The position numbers and the translations under genes are program-made. Positions 59,188-64,000 of a stretch of 64,000 bases of DNA are shown here, piece by piece. The notes beneath the pieces were generated by a model, which was not told where the DNA came from, made no database searches, and worked only from the letters and a program-made list of their open reading frames with translations. Position 1 is the stretch's first letter. Each line of letters opens with the position of its first letter. This DNA is from Candidatus Didemnitutus sp. GTDB taxonomy: Bacteria; Verrucomicrobiota; Verrucomicrobiia; Opitutales; Opitutaceae. Where the stretch lies: assembly GCA_019634575.1 (NCBI GenBank), contig JAHCAY010000001.1, positions 3,038,001-3,102,000 of the forward strand, in the 5' to 3' direction.

Positions 59188-61296
59188 ATGAACAGACTGG
59201 CGGCGCGATGCGCTTTCTTATCGGTGGTGGCGACCGGCGCGGCGGCCATGCCGCTCGCTGACGCTCCGGACGGCGCAGACGACGTGGTGAAGTTGGCGCC
59301 GTTCGTCGTGCAGGAGAATGCCGATGGATTGAGCTGGCAGTTCGCGTCCGTGAACGGATTCGAGATCCTGACACTTTGCAGCGAGTCGCTTTCGCGGGAG
59401 TTTGTGGAGGCGCAGGCGCGCGGAGCCCTGTTTTTGCCCGAGTCGCTGCAAGACGGGGGTAATGAACCGGTGCAAGTGGTCCTATGGGGCGGGAAGCGAT
59501 CCCCGCTTAAACCAACAAGAAAACGCTCCTATCTTGAGAGCGGCTACGACTTCGGTTTCAAGTCCGACGGCTGGTTCATTCCCAACGTGATCGCACGAAG
59601 CGATGGCAGCGCAGTGTATCTTTCCGCGAATCTCTCCGCGGTCGATTCCTATGAACATGCGGCGATTCATTACGCTCGCTCGCTGCTGGAGCGAAACAGG
59701 CCCGTGACCCCGCTATGGCTGAAAGAAGGGTTGGTGGGAACGTGGGGGCTGTTCCCAGGCGACCTTGGGATTCAATCCGTCCATCAGAGGGATGCCACGG
59801 GCTTCGTTGGAAAATCGGTCGATCTCATCCGTCTACCTTGCCTTCCATGGCCGGCCGACTTTTCGCCTGAAGATCTGATACCTTGGAACCGATTCTTCAC
59901 GGATTGGCAGAAAAACGCGTCGATGGTTTCGCGCGATTCGCGTTATTGCGCGCAAGCGGGCCTGCTCTTGCGCTGGGCGTTGTTCGGTTCGCGGACAACG
60001 CCGGATTTCACGCGTAGATTTTGGATGTTTGTTGCGCACGCGCGCAGCCAGCCGACGACAGGGATGTCCTTCCAAGCTGTGTTCGGCATCGACGATGCTC
60101 AAGCTGAAGCCGAGCTGGTCGAATTCGCACGGCGCGCGCGCGCAGAGTCTCCTTACGTGGCGGTTCCGCACCTCAGCGACGCGCTGCCGGCGTTTGCCCA
60201 CCTGTCATTTCGGTCGGCAACCGAGGGCGAGATTGCGCGGTTGAAGGGGAATTTCGAGCGCATGGAAATGCTCCGGCTGCGCTCTGCGTTGCCGCAAGTG
60301 GCCTCAACATATGAGGCCGCCGCTCGCCGCACTGTTGCCCGGGGATTAAGGAAAGCCGCTGACGATCCCAAGGTGCACGAACTGGCTGGCTTGCTCGAAT
60401 ACGAGACGGGGCACCCGGATGCCGCGCGTCCGCACCTCGACTACGCCTTTGCGCACCATGCCGCCGGCACGCCCGCATTACTAGCGCTGGCGCGCCTACG
60501 ATTGGCGGACATGCGCATCGGTCTGCCGGCTGATGGAAAATTGTCGGTCGAAGCGCTGGATCGCGTGCTCACCCCGCTTTTCGCCGCGCGAGCGCGCAAA
60601 CCGCCCGTGTTGGAGATCTATCAAATGATCGCCGAAGTGTGGGCGCAGAGTGCCGTGGCACCGACGAAGCGCCATCTCGCCGTGCTGTTTGAAGGCGCGC
60701 AGTTCTTTCGCGACGAGCCCGACTACATCGTAGCAGCCATCGAGTTGCACCGCCGCCATGGCTACACTGCCGAAGCCGATGCGTTACTCACACTCGGCGA
60801 AACTTGGGCGCGTGACGACGCAGCGCGCGCCCGCTATGCGGCGTTGCGAACGATTGGTCCGGCGAAAATTGGCAAGTGCAGCGACAAGGGAGTCGCGACC
60901 GCAGGGTGGAGCTCCGAATTTCAGACGGCGCTCTTCGGACGATGGAGTCCCTTCGGTTCGACGACGAATGGACGCAACCGGGACGGTTATTGGGCCTTCG
61001 CCGAGGTGGCGCTACACGATGGCGCGACGGAGGCGGTCTTCCGCGAGTGCTACGGCATGAATTGGGCGCAGGCCTGCGCCGAGATGCGCGCCTACCTGAA
61101 ACCGAAAAACGTCGGCGTATTGGAGCTGCGGATGCCGCACGTGATGGCCGACGTGCCCGAGGCGGAGCGGATGGAGTTTCGCGATGCGACTCTCGAAGAA
61201 GCGCGCCGCGTTCTCGGCGATTTCAACTGGCTGCGAGTCGAGCAGGCCGAGGGCGGCGAGATGAAAGAAAATACTGCGCGCAACCCTGTCGATTAA
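59188..61296 (+). CDS. Secreted 702-residue protein with degenerate metallopeptidase-like motif
   Basis: I do not recognise the family firmly. From the ATG at 59188 (MNRLAARCAFLSVVATGAAA) there is a signal peptide, then VVKLAPFVVQENADG, like the N-terminal motif of TonB receptors in this group. Around residues 155-190, HAAIHYARSLLERNRPVTPL followed by WLKEGLVG lines up with gluzincin peptidases of the Peptidase_MA/DUF1570 kind (HExxH, then WxxEG). The zinc motif here is changed to IHYAR, so it is probably inactive. From about 400 on, the sequence is helical and TPR-like (VHELAGLLEYETGHPDAARP, HLDYAF). It lies between the two precursor genes. It could recognise, chaperone or protect against the peptide; this is inference. 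Confidence 0.6.
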   Translation: MNRLAARCAFLSVVATGAAAMPLADAPDGADDVVKLAPFVVQENADGLSWQFASVNGFEILTLCSESLSREFVEAQARGALFLPESLQDGGNEPVQVVLWGGKRSPLKPTRKRSYLESGYDFGFKSDGWFIPNVIARSDGSAVYLSANLSAVDSYEHAAIHYARSLLERNRPVTPLWLKEGLVGTWGLFPGDLGIQSVHQRDATGFVGKSVDLIRLPCLPWPADFSPEDLIPWNRFFTDWQKNASMVSRDSRYCAQAGLLLRWALFGSRTTPDFTRRFWMFVAHARSQPTTGMSFQAVFGIDDAQAEAELVEFARRARAESPYVAVPHLSDALPAFAHLSFRSATEGEIARLKGNFERMEMLRLRSALPQVASTYEAAARRTVARGLRKAADDPKVHELAGLLEYETGHPDAARPHLDYAFAHHAAGTPALLALARLRLADMRIGLPADGKLSVEALDRVLTPLFAARARKPPVLEIYQMIAEVWAQSAVAPTKRHLAVLFEGAQFFRDEPDYIVAAIELHRRHGYTAEADALLTLGETWARDDAARARYAALRTIGPAKIGKCSDKGVATAGWSSEFQTALFGRWSPFGSTTNGRNRDGYWAFAEVALHDGATEAVFRECYGMNWAQACAEMRAYLKPKNVGVLELRMPHVMADVPEAERMEFRDATLEEARRVLGDFNWLRVEQAEGGEMKENTARNPVD

Positions 61297-61306
61297 ACCA
61301 ATTTCA

Positions 61307-61337
61307 CGGCAATCCCGCCGTGGATAAAACAAAACAA
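61307..61337 (+). promoter_or_regulatory. Shared 5' leader element, copy 2 (precursor peptide B)
   Basis: CGGCAATCCCGCCG (61307-61320) and the A/C-rich stretch TGGATAAAACAAAACAA precede the ATG at 61338. The 14-mer is identical to copy 1 at 58951-58964, and the AACAAAAC stretch is at nearly the same distance. Confidence 0.65.
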
Positions 61338-61592
61338 ATGAAAAACGAAATTGTTGAACTCACGGAATCGGAACTTGCATCAGTCCAAGGTGGTGCATCC
61401 CAAGCTAGCTTCTGGGGCGCAGTTGCAGGTGCTGTAACAATCGGGGTGCTGGGTGCCGCAGCGGCTGTCGCTCTTCCACTGCTTGGGGCGGGAGTGATTG
61501 CAACGGCTGCAATCGGAACGGCGATTGCCATTGACGGTGCCATGGCTGCCTATGCTACCGAAACGGTCCTGAACGCCAACGGCGTCAACTGA
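61338..61592 (+). CDS. Precursor peptide B with double-glycine leader (bacteriocin-like)
   Basis: An 84-residue peptide with a classic leader, MKNEIVELTESELASVQGG, which matches the ELxxIxGG-type consensus for C39 cleavage. The predicted core is 65 residues, rich in Gly and Ala, strongly hydrophobic and free of cysteine (GAVAGAVTIGVLGAAAAVAL, then GTAIAIDGAMAAYATET). This is the look of an unmodified class II bacteriocin that forms pores, but other roles are possible. GC content drops visibly from here to about 61860. It starts after the shared leader element and ends 13 bases before a 12-bp hairpin. The exporter gene lies downstream. Confidence 0.72.
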   Translation: MKNEIVELTESELASVQGGASQASFWGAVAGAVTIGVLGAAAAVALPLLGAGVIATAAIGTAIAIDGAMAAYATETVLNANGVN

Positions 61593-61605
61593 CCGTAGTC
61601 TTCAC

Positions 61606-61635
61606 TTGCCGACGAAGTATGCCCTTCGTCGGCAA
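61606..61635 (+). other. 12-bp hairpin after precursor peptide B
   Basis: A perfect stem of 12 bp (TTGCCGACGAAG/CTTCGTCGGCAA) with a 6-base loop TATGCC lies between the peptide B stop and the next ATG (61643). No T-run follows. Its position just before the start codon suggests attenuation or lower translation of the downstream gene. Confidence 0.65.
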
Positions 61636-61642
61636 CTCGATC

Positions 61643-61852
61643 ATGAAACTGTCTGACCTTAATCACTGGAGAATGATGGCTGGAAATCTCGCAATCGCTG
61701 TCATCAGCGTGCTTCTCCGCGACATTCTTGCGAAATTTGGGATTCTAACCGGATGGAGCGATTTTGCTGCCTGTTACTGGCTCACGACTGGTATTTGTGC
61801 GGTTTTCTATTGGATCGTGCTGGCGAAAAACATACGGTGGTTTCGCAAATAA
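61643..61852 (+). CDS. Small membrane protein, possible immunity protein
   Basis: A 69-residue protein starting MKLSDLNHWRMMAGNLAIA (an in-frame ATG at 61619 is less likely because it would lie in the hairpin). Two membrane helices are predicted by eye: about 12-30 (MAGNLAIAVISVLLRDI) and 42-60 (ACYWLTTGICAVFYWIVLA), with a basic tail (KNIRWFRK). No family is recognised. Its place directly after a bacteriocin-like precursor and before the exporter is where immunity proteins are usually encoded, so that role is suggested but unproven. Base composition is lower in GC than average. Confidence 0.55.
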   Translation: MKLSDLNHWRMMAGNLAIAVISVLLRDILAKFGILTGWSDFAACYWLTTGICAVFYWIVLAKNIRWFRK

Positions 61853-61916
61853 TTACGCTTTTGTTTGGAAGGAACGATGCGCCGAGCCCGAGTCCGACAT
61901 CTGATCGGAAAGTGCT

Positions 61917-64000
61917 ATGAGCAGAATTTTCCGCCAACGTGATATCACCGACTGCGGCGCGGCGTGCCTGCGCTTCATCGGGGCGCATTACCGGCGAGAC
62001 GTGCCGGTGGCGCGGTTGCGGCAGCTCGCGGGCACCAACCAGCGCGGGTCCACGGCCTTAGGGCTCGTCGAGGCGGCGAAGCAGCTCGGCTTTACGGCCA
62101 AGGGCGTGAAGGGGCCGGCGGAGGCGTTGCCGACGGTGCCACTGCCGGCGATCGCGCACTGTTTGATCGATCAGAAACTCCTTCACTACGTCGTGCTCGT
62201 GGAGTGGACGCCGAAGCACGCACGCGTGATGGACCCGGCGATCGGCCGCGTCGAGAAATGGTCGCACGAGAAGTTCAGGGCGGTGTGGACCGGCGTGCTG
62301 ATCCTCGTGGCGCCGGGCGAGGAATTCCGGCCGGGCGACTCGACGGTGTCGCCGTGGCGGCGGCTATGGAGTTTGCTCGCGCCGCATCGCAGCGTGCTCG
62401 TGCAGGCCTTAGTCGGCGCGGTCGTGACCACGATCCTTGGGCTCGCGATGTCGGTTTACGTTCAGAAAATCGTCGATCACGTCATCCCGGACGGAAACCG
62501 TTCGCTGCTCAATCTGCTCGGCGTCGCGATGCTGGTCATCCTCGCCTTCAAGCTCCTGCTCGGCGTTTTCCAGTCGCTGCTCTCGATGCGCACGGCGCAG
62601 CAGATCGATGCGTCGCTCATCCTCGCCTACTACCGGCACCTGATGCGGTTGCCGCAGCCGTTCTTCGACTCGATGCGCGTGGGAGAGATTACCTCGCGCG
62701 TGGCGGACGCGGTGAAGGTCCGCAATTTCCTCAACGGCGCGCTGCTCAACCTCGTTCTCAATCCGCTGATCCTGGTCTTCTCGCTCGGCGCGATGTTCCT
62801 GTGGTCGTGGAAACTGGCGCTGCTCTCGCTCGCGCTGCTGCCGCTGAACGGCGCACTCTACTGGTTCATCAACCTCCGCAACCGCACCTACCAGCGCCAG
62901 ATCATGGAGCGCGCGGCGGATTTCGACGCCCAACTCGTCGAGTCGCTCCAAGCCCAGCCGGCGCTCCGCCGCTTCCGGCTCGAGGACTACGCGGAGTTGC
63001 GCACGGAGGTGCGACTCGTGCGGCTGCTCAAGACCGGCTGGCACGCCGGCCTCGCCGCGCTCGGCACCGGGACTGCTGGCTCGCTCATCACGCAGGGCTA
63101 CCTCATCGGTTTGCTCTGGCTCGGCGCGACACTCGTGCTCGATGCCAGCCTGACGCCGGGGCAACTCATGTCGTGCTACACGCTGGCCGGCTATCTCACC
63201 GGCCCCATCACGGCATTGCTCGGCCTCAACACGCAGATCCAGGAAACGCTCATCGCGACCGACCGCCTCTTCGAGATCATGGACCTCGAACTCGAAAAGG
63301 ACCATGGCACCATCGAGCTTACGTCCGAGCGCGTTGGTGACATCCGGTTCGAGCAGGTGTCGTTCAAGCACGCCGGCCGCATGGCGACGCTGCAGGACAT
63401 CACGCTGACGATTCCCGCCGGAAAACTCACCGTGTTCGTCGGCGAGAGCGGCTGCGGCAAGAGCACGCTGTTCGCGCTTATTCAGCGCCTTTATCAACCT
63501 AGCGCCGGCCGCGTCTCCATCGGCGAACACGACGTGCAGTATTACCGCCTCGAAAGTCTTCGCCGTAATCTTGCCGTCGTCCCGCAGCAGACGCACCTGC
63601 TCGCCGGCACCATCGTGGAGAATCTCGCGCCCGGCGACGCTGCGCCCGACATGGAGAAAATCCTCCGCCTCTGCCGCGAGGTCGGCGTGTTGGAATTCGT
63701 CGAGCAACTGCCGCAAGGCTTCCTCACGCACCTCAGCGAGAACGGTGGCAATCTTTCCGGCGGCCAGCGCCAGCGGCTCGCGCTCGTGCGCGCGCTCTAT
63801 CTCGATGCACCGATCCTCCTGCTCGACGAGCCCAGCTCCGCTCTCGACGCGAAAGCCGAGCAAACACTTGTCGCCCTCTGCGAACGCCAGCGTGCGATGG
63901 GCCGCACGGTGATCGTCGCGGCGCACACGCCTGCCTTCCTCGCGGTCGCTGATCTGGTGGTCACCGTCGCGGCGGGTCGCGTGCAGGCGCTCGAGCCTCG
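61917..64000 (+). CDS. C39-peptidase ABC exporter for double-glycine peptides, cut by window end
   Basis: A peptidase-containing ABC transporter that removes the leader and exports the core peptide. From the ATG at 61917 (MSRIFRQRDITDCGAACLRF) the first 694 residues are seen, with no stop. The N-terminal C39 domain has catalytic C13 (DITDCGAAC), a histidine in KLLHYVVLVEW and an aspartate in ARVMDPAIG. A six-helix membrane domain covers about 155-430. The ATPase has Walker A GESGCGKST (509-517), signature NLSGGQRQRLAL (613-617), Walker B ILLLDEPSSALD and the switch histidine in VAAHTP. A ribosome-binding-like GGAAAG lies 10 bases before the start. It partners with the HlyD protein at 57673 and probably processes peptides A and B. 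Confidence 0.93.
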   Translation, partial: MSRIFRQRDITDCGAACLRFIGAHYRRDVPVARLRQLAGTNQRGSTALGLVEAAKQLGFTAKGVKGPAEALPTVPLPAIAHCLIDQKLLHYVVLVEWTPKHARVMDPAIGRVEKWSHEKFRAVWTGVLILVAPGEEFRPGDSTVSPWRRLWSLLAPHRSVLVQALVGAVVTTILGLAMSVYVQKIVDHVIPDGNRSLLNLLGVAMLVILAFKLLLGVFQSLLSMRTAQQIDASLILAYYRHLMRLPQPFFDSMRVGEITSRVADAVKVRNFLNGALLNLVLNPLILVFSLGAMFLWSWKLALLSLALLPLNGALYWFINLRNRTYQRQIMERAADFDAQLVESLQAQPALRRFRLEDYAELRTEVRLVRLLKTGWHAGLAALGTGTAGSLITQGYLIGLLWLGATLVLDASLTPGQLMSCYTLAGYLTGPITALLGLNTQIQETLIATDRLFEIMDLELEKDHGTIELTSERVGDIRFEQVSFKHAGRMATLQDITLTIPAGKLTVFVGESGCGKSTLFALIQRLYQPSAGRVSIGEHDVQYYRLESLRRNLAVVPQQTHLLAGTIVENLAPGDAAPDMEKILRLCREVGVLEFVEQLPQGFLTHLSENGGNLSGGQRQRLALVRALYLDAPILLLDEPSSALDAKAEQTLVALCERQRAMGRTVIVAAHTPAFLAVADLVVTVAAGRVQALEP

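Noticed and set aside
61877..61916. ATG at 61877 as an alternative start of the C39 transporter
   Set aside because: It is out of frame with the C39 domain; the ATG at 61917 is in frame and has GGAAAG upstream.

Overview
The window looks like a chromosome segment of a GC-rich Verrucomicrobiota member, most likely Opitutaceae. Reasons are the large TonB-dependent receptor with an LSPFVVTADED-type N-terminal motif, several GPH-family sugar symporters among glycoside hydrolases, a XylR-type AraC regulator, start codons preceded by C-runs rather than Shine-Dalgarno sequences, and dispersed ACACGAATG repeats. The assignment is an inference; there is no rRNA or phylogenetic marker here. No CRISPR array, insertion sequence or phage gene was seen.

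Bases 1-30510 are a hemicellulose utilisation locus. On the minus strand, from 22542 down to 1, lie a GH2 enzyme, a GPH transporter, a CE7 acetyl esterase, a GH1 beta-glucosidase, a GH27 alpha-galactosidase, a GH39 enzyme, a GH130 mannosyl phosphorylase, a GH2 beta-mannosidase, two more GPH transporters, a XylR-like regulator, a TonB-dependent receptor and the start of a DUF5060 protein. On the plus strand, or divergent, are a second GH1, a GH74 xyloglucanase, a GH31 alpha-xylosidase and a LacI-type regulator. Together they fit breakdown of acetylated galactoglucomannan and xyloglucan: secreted enzymes trim the polymer, the receptor and GPH symporters import oligosaccharides, and signal-less GH2, GH130, GH1 and GH31 enzymes finish them in the cytoplasm. 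Four promoters in this locus share one architecture (an upstream CAA-N3-A(A/C)CTCATT box, exactly 21 bp, then a -10 hexamer), which looks like an activator regulon. A LacI-type palindrome occurs upstream of the receptor and in the GH74/GH31 divergent region.

Bases 30524-41612 hold a small unknown gene, a flotillin/SPFH-like protein with internal repeats, a tRNA with CAT anticodon, a siderophore receptor with a PepSY membrane protein, two different sodium/carboxylate symporters (2HCT and DASS) and an OmpR/histidine kinase pair. Bases 41760-55850 are mostly housekeeping and proteolysis: metallophosphoesterase, GNAT, YgjP-type metallopeptidase, a hybrid PAS histidine kinase, FKBP, glutamate dehydrogenase, and a four-gene operon of cyclophilin, M20 peptidase, S41 peptidase and a DUF4440-like protein, divergent from an M14 carboxypeptidase.

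Bases 56114-64000 are the most unusual part. Two tandem paralogous LuxR-type response regulators precede an HlyD-type adaptor, two small genes with double-glycine leader peptides, a 702-residue secreted protein with a degenerate metallopeptidase motif, a small membrane protein (possible immunity) and a C39-peptidase ABC transporter cut by the window end. The two precursor genes share the same 5' leader element and each is followed by a perfect hairpin. This is best read as a peptide (bacteriocin-like) maturation and export locus.
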